Origin: Phoenix dactylifera
Lineage: Eukaryota > Streptophyta > Magnoliopsida > Arecales > Arecaceae
DNA: 64,000 nt
NCBI RefSeq assembly: GCF_009389715.1
Contig: NC_052399.1
Location: forward strand, 9,364,585 to 9,428,584
Reading direction: 5' to 3'
In this document: positions 51,001 to 62,960 of the stretch, in pieces
Layout of the letters: each line of letters begins with the position of its first letter
How positions within the stretch are numbered: the stretch's first letter is position 1
The notes under the pieces: generated by a model
Told to the model about the DNA's origin: nothing
The model's database searches: none
What the model saw: only the letters and a program-made list of their open reading frames with translations
Translations under genes and position numbers: made by a program

Positions 51001-51529
51001 TGCCTACTTTATTACTTCAGTATAAATCGCCATTTGAGGCTCTGTTTGGCCTGCAGCCGAACTACCTCAAGCTACGGATCTTTGTTTGTCTCTGTTACCC
51101 ATGGCTGAACCCTTACATCAATCATAAGTTACAACCTAAGTCCCTCTCTTGTCTCTTTGTTGGTTATTCCACAAGTCAGAGTGCTTACCTGTGTCTTCAT
51201 CTTCCAACAAATCGCCTCTATATCTACCGTCATGTTCATTTTGACGAGTCTGTTTTCCTATATACTGAGTATGCCACACCACATCCCTTGCCACTGTCTC
51301 CCACTGGTTTATGTTCGTCTCCTGCTATCCTAGTGTCTTTTGTGCCACTGGAGGTCTCTACTGATAACCCAACCATGCAAGCATGCTCTTCAGACGACTC
51401 TTCCTCATCCACTTCAGCCACATCTGATGGGTTGTCTTCGTCCACCTCCACTGCACCTTCTGTTGCCCCCCTTGTGGAACAGCCTTCGGCTCTTGCCCCA
51501 GCTCGTCAACATAAAATGATCACCCGTTC

Positions 51530-52858
51530 GATGAACAACATCAATCGGCCCAAACGGTTGTTTGTTGCCACCAAGTATCTGCTCCTAGAACCCATCGAAC
51601 CAACCTGTGTCAATCAGGCCCTCAAGGATCCTCACTGGCGTGCTGCCATGTCTGAGAAATTCACTGCCCTTCTTCAGCATGGAACCTGGGACCTTGTTCC
51701 TCCTAGTTCTGGTCAGAATCTTGTGGGCAGCAAAGGGGTGTTCCGTGTGAAACAGAACTCCAATGGCTCCATCAGTCGCTTCAAAGCTCGTCTGGTTGCC
51801 AAAGGTTTTCATCAACGACCCGGTGTTGATTACTCAGAGACGTTTAGCCTCGTGGTTAAATCTGCCACAATTCGACTTATGTTATCTCTTGCAGTTATGA
51901 AGGGTTGGCCAGTTAGATGTAAACAATGTTTTTCTCCATGGCATTCTTGATGAATCCGTGTTCAGGAAACAGCCTCTTGGTTTTGAGGATCCTTCTAAAC
52001 CTCATTTCGTCTATAAGTTACGGAAAAACATCTACGGACTCAAGCAGGCTCCTCGATCCTGGTGTCGATCTCTTCGTGAGATTCTTCTCAATTATGGTTT
52101 TCAATCCTCCTGTACGGACACTTCATTATTCATCTATCGCTCTGATGGTATCATTTGCTATTGCCTTGTCTATGTGGATGATATCATAATCACTGGTAGT
52201 CACTCCTCCTTTGTTTCAACGCTTATTACTCAACTAAGCAACTGGTTCTCTCTCAAAGACTTGGGCAATCTTCACTACTTCTTGGGCATTGAAGTAATCC
52301 CAACAGCTTAGGGTCTCTTTCTCTCCCAGCACAAGTATGTGCGTGATCTTGCTCGCACTAACATGGATGGGGCCAAGACAATTCAGACTCCTCTTTCCAC
52401 AGGCACTCCCCTAGTTCTTCTAGATGCTTCCCCCCCAGCAGATACAACTGAATATCGTAACGTCATTGGTGGCCTTCAGTACCTGAGTCTCACCCGGCCT
52501 GATATAGTCTTTGCTGCAAAACGCTTGCTCGGGTACCTTAAGCATACTATGTTTGATGGTATTCTTCTATGCAAAAACAGTGCTCTGGAGCTCTGCACCT
52601 ATACTGACGCTGACTGGGCTGGGGACCATGATACTCAAGTCTCTACCACCGCCTTCATCACCTTTCTTGGCCAGAATCCTATTTTCTGGACAGCTCGTAA
52701 GCAACGTGTTGTCTCCCGCTCGTCCACAGGCTGAATTCCGTGCCATGGCCGTTGCCACCTCTGAAACAATTTGGTTGCATTCTCTTCTTTCAGGGCTTGG
52801 TATTCCGCTTTTCCATGCCCCCTAGCTATACTAAGATAACATCGGGGCTAATCATGTT
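51530..52858 (+). pseudogene. Copia reverse transcriptase and RNase H remnants
   Basis: RT landmarks include SRFKARLVAKGFHQRPGVDY, then after a frameshift near 51920 IYGLKQAPRSWC and the catalytic YVDD within CLVYVDDIIITG (about 52168-52200). A stop follows GIEVIPTA near 52310. RNase H reads TYTDADWAGD near 52600. A deletion after TRPDIVFA removes part of the linker, and the element ends abruptly near 52858 after the DNIGANHV motif. Confidence 0.88.
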
Positions 52859-53583
52859 AGTCTCGTTAGAAGAAGTAGACTTGAGAGCAATTACCTTTTT
52901 ATTATGGAAGGATTCTTCTTCGCTGTGTTGTTTCATCGCGAGCTCATGCGTCATTAGAGATCCAAGAAGCTCCTCGAGTGGCAGCGTGTTCAAGTCTTTT
53001 GCTTCTTGGATTGCCGTGACCTTGGCTTCCCATGATCTTGGTAAAGAGCGAAGAATTTTTCTGATAAGATCACGTTAGTGTAACTTTTGCCAAGGCTTTT
53101 TAAACCGTTGACAATATCAGTAAATCTGGTGAACATGGAGGAGATGGTTTCATTAGATTTCATTTTAAATAGTTCATATTTATGAACTAGCATGTTGATT
53201 TTAGATTCTTTAACTTGATTTGTGCCCTCGTGGGTCACTTCAAGTCTATCCCATATATCTTTTGCAGAAATACAAGTAGAAATTCTATTGAATTCATTTG
53301 GATCTAAGGCACAATATAGTACGTTCATTGCCTTAGCATTAAGTTGTGCTTTTCTTCTATCAAATTCATCCCAATCTTTCTCAAGCTTGGAAATGGATAC
53401 ATTATCTACCATGTGTGTTGGAATGTGTGGTCCATTTACTATGATGCTCCATACATCATAGTCTTGGGCTTGGATGAAGATTCTCATCCTAGCCTTCCAG
53501 TAGGTATAATTTGTACCATTGAATAATGGTGGCCTATTGATGGATTGTCCTTCACTAAGGGAAGATCCAAATGGAGTTGTCAT
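52853..53583 (-). pseudogene. Gag of a second minus-strand Copia-type element
   Basis: Minus-strand frame from ATG 53583. It has the gag N-terminal motif RPPLFNGTNYTYWKARMRIF, then DEFDRRKAQLNAKAMNVLYC, IWDRLEVTHEGTNQVKESKI and MLVHKYELFKM, as in the UBN2/DUF4219-type gag of plant Copia elements. A frameshift occurs near 53075; beyond it the expected gag text resumes (WEAKVTAIQEAKDL, LGSLMTHELAMKQ) to about 52853, where it meets the plus-strand element. No pol domains of this element remain in the window. Confidence 0.85.
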
Positions 53584-53634
53584 CTTAATCTTTTACTCTC
53601 TTTAAAGATTGGAACACCAATCGATATGAGAGCA

Positions 53635-53649
53635 CCTGCTCTGACACCA
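53635..53649 (-). other. Primer-binding site of the second minus-strand element
   Basis: TGGTGTCAGAGCAGG on the minus strand, two bases after the presumed LTR end GGGCAACA. It precedes the gag ATG at 53583 by about 50 bases. Confidence 0.75.
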
Positions 53650-53651
53650 CT

Positions 53652-55480
53652 TGTTGCCCAAGGAGACAACCCAAGAGGGAGGGTGAATTGGGTTTTGATT
53701 AAATATTGACTAATTAAAAATTAGATGAGTGATTAACTAAATCTATTGCAAGTGGATTAGTTAGATCACTAGATGCAATGAGTGAAGAGAGAGAAAGAAA
53801 CAAAAATCAATACAAACACAGAGAGGTTTATAGTAGTTTGGAGCCAACACTTGCTCCTACGTCCACTCCCCAAGCCGCACGATTGTTTTTTCGGGATTAC
53901 AATCAAACCCAGTTGGTTTTTTCTCGGATCACCAACCACAACCTTACACCGTTGGTTTTATCTTTGGCTCACCAACAAACCTTACAACTCTTGATTCAAT
54001 CCCCTGATTGAATCAAGTACAAAAGGGAGAGTCTAAAGTTTACAACAGAAAAGCTTCTAAAAAAGCAGATTTAAGACAATATAAACAAAGAGGAGTTAGA
54101 AGTCCTCAAACAGATTTGAGTTGTTGAAGTGGAGCTTCTCGATTTCTGAGTCTCCTCTTGAATGAGCCGGAGGATAAGGAACAACCGGTAGAACTTTGAA
54201 TGCGAAGGAAGCGTTTTGATTTGAGTTGAATGCACTTCTCCCTTCTTTTGCTTGGATTCACTTTACGGATGCTTTTGGTGGTTGAAAAACTTTAATGCTC
54301 AAGTGGGATGACTCTCTTGTTGTCTACTACTGTTCACTCTGGCTATTTAAGTGATCCCCTTTGAAAAATAGCCGTTAGAGAGGAGATTAGAGCCGTTCTG
54401 ACCCGTCTGCACAGTCTGACAATGTATCCGTTGGGATCGGAGTCGACTCGGCTGTTACTGGAGTCGACTCGCGCTATACTGGGGACGACTCGGCCACTGT
54501 TCCAAATTTGAATTAAAGTGCATGCCTTGTCCTGGAGTCGACTCGGACCAAACTGGAGTCGACTCGCCAACTGCTGGAGACGACTCGGGCACTCAGGAGT
54601 CGGCTCGTTCTTAGGGTTCCAGAAATCCAACTTTCTGTATTTCTCTCATGAGTCGACTCGGCCAAACTAGGAGTCGACTCGGATGACTTGAGAGACGACT
54701 CTGGAACACCTGGAGTCGACTCGTTCACAGGGTTTCCGAAACTGATTCTGTGCCTTTTAGACTGCTTTCCTCTGGGAGTCGACTCGGACAAACTGGGAGT
54801 CGACTCGGACAAACTGGGAGTCGACTCGGCTGATATGGGAGACGACTCGTAGTCTTCGCGAGTCGGCTCGCTGACAGGGTCTCAAAAACTGACGTTCTGT
54901 CTTCTTGTCAGCTTCTTCTTGGAGTCGACTCGGAACCATTTGGAGTCGACTCGGAACCATTTGGAGTCGACTCGCCAAGCTCCGGAGTCGACTCGCAATC
55001 TTTTAGAGTCGACTCGCTCTCAGGGTCGAAAATCCAACGTTCTGTCTTTCTGTCTGTTCTAAGTTGAGTCGACTCGAGACCATCTGGAGTCGATTCGCCA
55101 AGCACCGGAGTCGACTTGCAACCTTTTGGAGTCGACTCGCTAACAGGGTCGAAAATCCATCGTTCTGTCTTTCTGTCTGTTCTCAGTCGGAGTCGACTCG
55201 CAGAGTTCCGGAGTCAACTCGAGCTTGTGCCAGAAACTTCAAGTGTCCCGGAATCGACTCGCAGAGTCCAGGAGTTGACTCGTGATGCAGACTTTGGTTC
55301 AAACAAATTTCAATACTTAACCAAAAGACTCTGAACCAAAGCTCAAGGCACTTAGACAAAAATTAATAAAGATTTACCTGAAACACTAGATTGAATTCAT
55401 TAGAACAACATAAAACATACTCAAGTGCTTTGAGCTCATCAAAATCAATTAGGGAAATACTCAATCACTCCACATGAGTG
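53652..55480 (-). repeat. Presumed 5' LTR with an internal SalI-box array
   Basis: It sits upstream of the primer site and gag on the minus strand. The inner end is GGGCAACA. The outer end is uncertain and lies between about 55405 and 55480, where a GGTAC-rich sequence begins. At roughly 1.8 kb this is a long LTR. Half of it is the GAGTCGACTCG array. No partner 3' LTR is in the window. Confidence 0.55.
54430..55290. repeat. GAGTCGACTCG tandem box array
   Basis: About 29 copies or near-copies of the palindromic box GAGTCGACTCG, spaced about 22-28 bases, in groups of four or five. Groups are separated by a spacer with CAGGGT and GTTCTGTCTTTCTGTCTGTT (near 54620, 54730, 54880, 55020 and 55145), giving a higher-order repeat of about 125-150 bases. 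Variants GACGACTC and GAGTCGGCTC occur at fixed places in the groups. Confidence 0.9.
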
Positions 55481-55570
55481 TCGATACGCCACCCGTATTG
55501 AGTATTGGCACCAAACTAGTATGGTACGCCCTGTACCGCCCGATTCGGCCGGTACAGCGTACCTTGACTG
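55481..55570 (-). mobile_element. Short GGTAC/CCGG-rich element end
   Basis: On the minus strand it begins AAGGTACGCTGTACCGGCCG, closely like the left end of the insert at 48346 (TAAGGTACACTGAATAGG). Only about 90 bases look related. It abuts the presumed LTR. Confidence 0.4.
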
Positions 55571-57875
55571 TGAATATTTATACGAATTTTATCTTCAAAA
55601 GAAGATTGGTGTATAAAAGTTTATGCTCTCATTTGTGAAAGCTATAATGCTTTGCAAAAGTAAGTCAATGGGAGAATTTCAAGTCACAAAGTTGTCAATT
55701 TGTGTTCATTCTATCAACATCAACTTTTTCCTTGCGATTGTAGGGCAGTTAAATTAGGGGTTGTAGATGATAGAGTAAAGCTTAAAATCTATCACCTGAA
55801 GTAAGTGGTTTCTTCTTGATGCATTCATACTCCAGGTGTCCAGATAATTAATATTTTGATTCTGCTTCTAGCTGGTGCATGAGTTGTGGCCTTGTCAAGA
55901 ATTCTAAGGGGTGAGTGGGGGAAAGAGTAGCAGGCCCTATTGAAGGAACTCATTAGGAAGTGCACTGGTACCTCCTTCTACATTATAAATATTTAGTGCT
56001 TCTGCAATTTGGCTTTTCCTATACTAAGGTAGCAATTGTCTCAGCTTTCTGCTACTTTTGGATTATGTATATCAAAGCAAACTTTTGGTGGCAGCTACTA
56101 AAAATTGATGATTTGGCTGAATATTTTTTCATAGGATGAATGTTGGGATGTGGGTGAAGTTTGTTTTGCTTTTGCAAATGCATAGGCCATTATGGAATTT
56201 TGGAGGATTCTAGCTAAAGCCTAAACCCAAGATTATTTTATTTAATTTGACTCGCTAGAGCAGAAGTTTGCTTATGAGTCCTACAAGTGGCCTATTGATT
56301 CATGCAAGTCACTATAGTCTGAAGAAATGGAGAAGGGAGATGGACCGAGAAGAGCTCTTAGGTTTCCTAATGGTTTACATTCTGATGTCAAACATCGTCA
56401 ATGGTCTTGCGAGCCAAATTATAGGCTGGCCAATGTTTATGGACTAAAAAACTGCATTTTGGTCAAGGCTCTGTAATGCTCCAATATTTTCAAATGAATG
56501 CAACGAGAACCCTTAAGAGTGTTAAGCTTATCTATCTTTCAGGTTTTGGTGATTTATATTAAGGTATCGTTATATTTGTTCTTTCAATTTCATCAACCAT
56601 AGGAAGGACTTCTTTCTTTCTGCCCTGATTCAGCTGGCTGCTAGGTGTAGGATTGTAGGTACCGGCCTTAAGCTTCTGGTGGGCCTTGTTTTGTGCTTAA
56701 AAGAGGCTGAGGTAGAAGAGGATGATCCTGCTGCCTGTTGTAACAGCAGATGATTCTACTTTGAGAAAATCTGGTGATATGGCAGCAGGTAATATGGGGA
56801 TGATTTCCTTTCATTCAATTATTTTTGTGATCAGGGTTACGTCTTCCATGCAGCAAAAGCATTTCTGCTATGGGGCAATCTGCAATACATAGAGAACGGT
56901 GATATTGTGTTGGGAATGTTTTGCAAACTAAGCTGTTCACTGGTGTATCATGAAGTGATCATGCTCCCCAGACACCTGTCCAGTCAGCAGAGATAAATTT
57001 TCCACTACTGACCAGACCTAATCTGTCCATTTGTTATGCTATTACCAAGGACTAGAGGAAGGATGTGGATAAATATAATAAGAGATCTAGTTTTATCTCT
57101 TATATATAGAGAGAGTTTCCTTCTAAGCTACAAATATAGTGAGATTTATCTATGGTCGTATTCTTTTAGTAAGGGGAGGCTGGCTTTTCCACAAGAGCAA
57201 CCTTTTGAACTGGACAAGAAAAATAAGAAAGTCAGTTTGGACTTTGGACAATGCTTCCCTTATCTTCTTTGTCTTTTCCTTCTTTCTTTCTAATCTTTCC
57301 CTTCATTACTGCTATTGACCGTCTTGAATAGCAGATTAGTCATGAAAACCTGCTATTCCAGCCATATCCAATCATTATATTTTCACCTAGTTCAAACAAA
57401 ATGATAAATATAGACCCTTTCAAGATTTTTATAATCCCAAAATTTTACTGCAATCCAGCTGCATATATGATCTCAAATATTTCTTGACCCCAGAAATCAG
57501 CATCTGGGCCCTTGAAGCCTTCTGCTTCTCATGAAACCCTGCCCCATCAAACTGGTAGTATTAATCAATCCTAAGAGCGCTAAGAAAAACCTCTCTAACC
57601 TCATTTCATTTCAAAAATGTCTTTTTTTTTTCTGTTTTCTGTATACCCGCAAACAGATTTTTGGACAGCAAACGGACTATGCCTCTACACCATTAATTCC
57701 CTTAATAATTGGTGGGAATTATGTCCTACCATCCAAGATCACATTTCCTGTGCCACTGTTGGCACCAAAATCTGTCATCAAGTAAATGAACATCCAATTA
57801 TGTCATATTACATCAAATGTTAAACACCATTTGCTAATGGCACCTTGAGATTTCATGATGTGTACTTTATTTCTG
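55571..57875. other. Spacer, no gene seen
   Basis: No recognisable protein, RNA gene or repeat. Open frames near 57036-57293 and 57531-57785 have no family likeness. Confidence 0.4.
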
Positions 57876-58156
57876 TTTGGATATATAGTATTAGCAAACT
57901 ATGGGAGTTGGTCTATTTAAAGAAAGAATGACTGCTACTGCTTTTTAGGCATATATTTTCTCTTACTAACACCATATTCATTGGTAAGAAAATGAGTATG
58001 GATACTTCCAAAAGCAACTCTATATCTCCTTTGAGCTTCTAGACGTTTTAGATGTTTCTTGTATTGATGCCATATTCATAAGGTAAATTGAGCAGGACAT
58101 TTTCGATTTACAGAAAAAATCTCAACCCAATGTTCTTTAGTGGATCCCATTAGTGG
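57876..58156. repeat. Direct repeat copy A (about 281 bp)
   Basis: It starts TTTGGATATATAGTATTAGC and ends AGTGGATCCCATTAGTGG. Copy B at 58580-58865 matches along its whole length with scattered changes. Both hold the word TATTTAAAGAAAGA. Confidence 0.9.
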
Positions 58157-58577
58157 TGTAGTGCGGACACTAGTGTCAGGTCACCCGTCACTCGGGTCTA
58201 CGGTCGCCGCAGGAGGATGTTCTAGCTAGTTTGATTTTATTTTGGAGAGATTTTATGTTATTTGGGCTTATTAGGGTATTTTGTTATTTAACAGCTTTTA
58301 GGGCTTGTTTTGGTATTTCTTTATTTTGAGGGTCTTTTGTGAGATTAATTTCTTTTTAGGAGTTTTTTGCATTTTCTGAGTCTTATAAATATGTTGGACC
58401 GTACATCATTTAGGGTTATGCTATGAATAAAAACTCTAAATTCCTTTCTTTAGCTCTGGCATGTGAAACCCTGAGCGGGGCTAGGTGCGAAGCCTAGTTC
58501 TTCTTCTTCTTTCTTCCTCCTCTCTCCTTCTCAATCTCTTCTTCTCTCTTTCTTCCCTCCCCTGCTGTCCGGCATCA
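58157..58577 (+). mobile_element. Probable solo LTR
   Basis: A 421-base segment with TG and CA ends (TGTAGTGCGGACAC to CCGGCATCA). It has a TATA-like TATAAATATG near 58384 and a pyrimidine-rich tract before its end, the usual LTR layout. It lies exactly between two direct repeats. Orientation is inferred from the TATA position. Confidence 0.55.
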
Positions 58578-58579
58578 GC

Positions 58580-58865
58580 TTTGGATATATAGTATAAGCA
58601 AACTATGGGAGTTGGTCTATTTAAAGAAAGAGCGACTGCTAGTGCTTTTTAGACGTATATTTTCCCTTACTAACACCATATTCATTAGTAAGAAAATGAG
58701 TATGCTTACTTCCAAAAGCAACTCTATATCTCCTTTGAGCTTCTAGATGTTTTAGATGTTTCTTGTATTGATGCCATGTTCATAAGGTAAATTTGTTGAG
58801 CAGGACATTTTCGAATTACAGGAAAAATCTCAACCCAATGTTTTTTAGTGGATCCCATTAATGGC
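58580..58865. repeat. Direct repeat copy B (about 286 bp)
   Basis: Matches 57876-58156 with substitutions and a five-base insertion (AATTTGTTGAGC against AATTGAGC). Confidence 0.9.
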
Positions 58866-61800
58866 GAGCTTGTTGTTGAAGCATCTGCAATTCCAAATAT
58901 GCCCTATCAACATACTGTTGCCTTGTGCTGAATCTATTCTTGCTCGATAAATCCATCCTTTTTTTTTTTGCATCCATTGCATTTCATGCAATAAAAGGCT
59001 GTTTTATATAGCAGATAGCAGATGGAGATGTTTGCCAATCCCTGACTCTGCCAATATATGTCGTGCTTCCCCGTCTTTTGCTGTGCCTCACTGATTTAGC
59101 TGGGTAGTGGATGAATTACTTTATCTACTGCCTTGCTTTCTCTTACTTCAATTTTTATAGATATAGATATCTATACTTTGTTCATGATGATAGAAATCCA
59201 TATATGATTCTAAAACCAAAATGGCCATGTGTCGAGTTAAATTATACTTCTAATGGAAAAAAAAACTTTTTTATTATTTTTTTTCAACTGTAATGTTCAG
59301 TTAGTGTTTCTTGCATGTAATATGTCCAATCTATTTCTGAAATCCATTGTCTTTGCTTTTTCAAATGATCAAACCTAATGCCAGCTCATATTTTTGGACT
59401 CCCTTCTTTACATAACTTGTGTAAGACTAAGTATGCTTGGGACCTCTTATATTAATGTTATATAGGATTTTTCTTACATTGAGATAAGCTTCTCATTTCC
59501 TTTGTTTTATGGTGTTCTATTATTAAGTTCAGGCTTTTTAATCCTTCAATCTCATTTTTACCACTATAAGTATCACACAGCCTATTCCAGTCTCCCAGAA
59601 TTATAGTACCTCCAAATGACCTTAGAACTTATGAGAACATATACTCAGATCGATGCCTCTTGATGTTGTGAGCTGTATAATGAAAGCCCTTTGGCCTGCC
59701 TATGTGCTGAGCCGGCAAAATCCTATTATTAGTAGTCTTCCTAACAATTCACCTGTTCTTGTCACCCAATTGCTCACTAGCAAATTATTTTACATCACCT
59801 TACTATAAACCTTGGCCAAGCAATTCCATCGACTGTTAGATACATCAACCACCACCTCTTGGTTTTCTAAGTTGTAGACACATTACGCATCTATTTTTCC
59901 ACTTCATTTCCCTTTCTTAAAATTATCTTCTAACATGCTGTCTGTGGATGTAGATCTGCACTTCCCTATGGCTAGTATGTATATGCATTTGCCATTCACT
60001 CCTTGTGGATTCATTCACTGATTCCTTGGACAACTAGGACTAATACTAGCTGAATACTCCTCGCCAGATACTATAATTTAAACTGTGACCAACTCAAAAC
60101 CCCTCTCTTTTTTTCCCACTTAAGGATTTAAATAAATTGATTTTGTTAATGATATGTATTCCAATTATGAAACCACAATAGATTTTTATAACATACTATT
60201 GCTGATGTAAGATACTTCTTGGTTACATTGGCTATGAGCTCCTGAGCTTGGAAATGTATGTCAGGTAATGTAAGAAAAAAGATAATTGTTCATGGAAACA
60301 GTTGGATCATTACACGCATACCATATCCACCATCCAATATAACATGTACAAAAATAATGAAACTCAGTCTTCATAGCCTCATAAACATAAATTAGACCTG
60401 TAGCCGCCGTTCTTTTGGATGGACGCTATGAGAGCTAGTGTGCTACGGCTCTCATTCATAGAAAGCAAAGCCACGGTAGCTTCTCTGTGTTTGGCTCTGC
60501 AGAAATTAGTCGTTTTCAGTATTCCTCTACTGCCGCATTAGTAAGAAGAAGTATCTAAACTAAATTCTAACTTCGTTCCAAGCCAGAAGATACCATAGGG
60601 ACTTTGATGTAGTAGAAGAATGAGAAGTAATCTCTGGAAAAGGATTGGAATGAGTAGTTGCCGTGTGAATGTTTTCTTTGAAAAGAAACGAGCAAAGAGT
60701 GCGCAGGATTTTGAGCCAGCTGATGACTTTTGACTTCTTAGTGATTTTTTTTCCTTTTTTTGTAAATATTGCAAAACAAATTGACTGCATCCTCCTCCAA
60801 TGGATTTGTAGTAGGGTTTTACTGAGATAACATGCATGTATTCATTCCATATGCATGCATGCATACATGCATCCATGTATTTTGGTATGTATATAGCTAG
60901 TACTTTTGTGAGATATTCGAGGTTCTCATGTTTCTACGACTCTTTGATGCAAAACCAGCATTTGATTAAGTTCCATTCCTCTCTTCTTTTTTTTTTTCTT
61001 TTTTTTTTGCGTGTTGGATGGACCTCTGCAACATTACCATGTTGAAATCACTGCTTGTCCCAAAAATTTAAGTTAATAAAAATGTGATAAATTTATTTAT
61101 ATATTTTATATTTTCTTAATCTTAAATCGTCCGTGTTTATCATTGCAGAGGTGCAAGAAGAATTCATCCAACTTCAGGCCATCATAAATATCTGTCTCAG
61201 GAAGCGAGCTGAGCTAGAGGTGGGATCTATCTGATACTTGCTCCATACATTCTTTCTTTCTTTCTTTCTTTTTCAGTTTCCTTGAGATTTTTTTTTCGTT
61301 CCGTTGTCTTTATTGTAGCAGCTTGATAAAAATCCATGTTTGCTTCATGTAGTTGCATGCAGTTAAGATCACACAAACAGAAAAACTAGCTTAACTAGCA
61401 ATGAATTGAATTTAAACGATAATAACCGATGCACTACTTGCACAAGAAGAAACAATAATCTCACTTGGAGTAGCAAAGATTCTACAATAATGTGCCTTAT
61501 ATTAGATCTTTTATTACCTAACTTACCCATGTTAATTCTGTTTGGTCACAAGCTTAAGATACCATATATAAATTATCTCGTGCGGGTACTGCTATCCACC
61601 AAGACAAGTCAACTGTGTCTCCATCATAGGGAGACCGGACCCGTGAGCAAAACTAAAGTGTTGGGCTCCATTTTTCACGCATGTCGATAAGTTTATTCGA
61701 CTCTATTATTGTTGCCCCCCTCCATGACTTCCACAGACGCAGTCACCATAGAGACGAGTTCAGAAGGCTGCCATGAGCGGCACCATGGAAGCAAAAGTGT

Positions 61801-62140
61801 GAGAAAGGACGGAAAGCAAAAGGGTGGCTCCCATCCTGCCTCACTTCTTTCCACCCGTTTCTGTAGAGCGATGGCTCTATTGCCGCTCGAAGAAAGATTC
61901 ATCCGCTCAGCGACGCACACATTTACGAACAGAGAAGAAATAGAAGAGGAAGGGTGCAGTACGGGCGCATCACTTTATACTTGGATTGGTCTATTGCTAA
62001 GACGGTGGATTTGGTTCGACTAATAATTAGATTTTCAACTCAGCGGTGGATTTGATTCAACCAATAGATAAACCTCAGACTGTGACTACTAACCATGGGA
62101 CCAAATCTTGCACCCTTGTGAGCATCGTGGCCACATCCTT
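58866..62140. other. Spacer, no supported gene
   Basis: AT-rich DNA with a GCATGCAT-type tract near 60850-60876 and a (TTTC)n run near 61254-61270. A splice-bounded segment at about 61149-61219 (after TTGCAG, before GTGGGA) reads EVQEEFIQLQAIINICLRKR, a possible coiled-coil exon, but no partner exon was found. Confidence 0.4.
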
Positions 62141-62478
62141 TGTAACAATTCAGGACCTCATCCAAAATAGCTAGCCGGAAAGTATTATTTGGATTCCTTG
62201 ATTCTGTATAAGTATCCAAGATCTACCCAGTGAATAACTGATGTGGGACTAAACATACGCCTGCACGGGTCCTCACATACTCTCCCGTTCAAGTTCTGAC
62301 ATCCTGGTCAGGGTTCAAATCCCTTCAAATTTAATCACAAACACCACGATCGGCCCGTGGTCAGTTCTAATAGATCCGTGCTGCAGTGTCCCCTAATCTA
62401 CATAGGTTATGGGTCGGGTCTGCTCTGATACCATTTGTAATAACTTAGGATCTCATTCAAAATGGCTAGCTAGAAAGT

Positions 62479-62960
62479 ATTATTTGTTAGATTTTTTGGT
62501 TAAATAATGATTAAAAGTTTTCATATTTTAAAATATATATATTTATATATATGTTAAGAAGTGAGTTTGGCTTGGTTGGTTTATATGTTGTCGCTCATCT
62601 GAGCTACGGAGAGGGAAAGGAGAGTCGAACCCACGATTTCTAAATTAAAAATACAACGTACAAACCAACTAAGCCAAACTCCCTTCTTAACATAAGCAGA
62701 GAACTTCTATTCTCCCTTCCTACTCTCTTAAAAAATTCTTTCCAATTTTTTTTTTCTGCATACAGATTTTGGATTCGAAGGCTTCTTTGATCCGTGCAAG
62801 TCATTGAGGCAGAAGCAACATTGCGAGAGGCTATTGTATCTCAGGTGTGCCTCAGCATCTCGGGTTCTATTTTTCTACTTTCTCTATTTATTTTCTTTAA
62901 GCCTATTACAGCTTATTATTTGTTGAAGTAGAATATTTTAGATTTTAATTTTCCTGGGAT
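62479..62960. mobile_element. Solo LTR nested in the TRIM right LTR
   Basis: It begins TGTTAGATTTTTTGG and ends TTATTCCCAACA, with TG and CA termini. It is flanked by TTATT on both sides, a five-base target duplication. Deleting it restores the TRIM LTR so that it reads through like the left copy. It contains the inverted repeat at 62551-62693. Confidence 0.75.
62551..62693. repeat. Inverted repeat with tRNA-like A and B boxes
   Basis: Arms of about 41 bases (ATGTTAAGAAG... to ...CTTCTTAACAT) are nearly perfect inverses around a loop of about 60 bases. On the minus strand the arm contains TGGCTTAGTTGG, like the pol III A box, and the loop contains GGGTTCGACTCTCC, like the B box, at tRNA-like spacing. 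Acceptor strands do not pair as a full tRNA. It may be a tRNA-derived SINE relic or fold-back element. Confidence 0.5.

Larger units (their letters stand above)
48203..52858 (+). mobile_element. Ty1/Copia LTR retrotransposon, decayed, 3' end missing
   Basis: The 5' LTR starts TGTTAAGAAG at 48203, is split by a 652-base insert (48346-48997), and resumes to about 49022. A tRNA-Met primer site follows (49025-49037). Then come gag (49085-50000), protease (about 50010-50080), integrase (about 50410-50990), reverse transcriptase (about 51600-52310) and RNase H (to about 52850). No 3' LTR is visible; at 52853 the sequence switches to another element. Removing the insert leaves an LTR of only about 165 bases. 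Many stops and frameshifts make it dead. Confidence 0.88.

Noticed and set aside
54343..55105. Overlapping open frames with SESTP-like peptide repeats
   Set aside because: They follow from translating the GAGTCGACTCG box array; several frames are open at once and no start, splice or domain context exists.
54430..55290. CRISPR-like appearance of regularly spaced short repeats
   Set aside because: Boxes are 11 bases and palindromic, spacers are near-identical between groups, and the setting is a plant LTR.
62553..62690. Functional tRNA gene
   Set aside because: A and B box words are present, but the acceptor stem and anticodon arm do not form; treated as a tRNA-derived relic.
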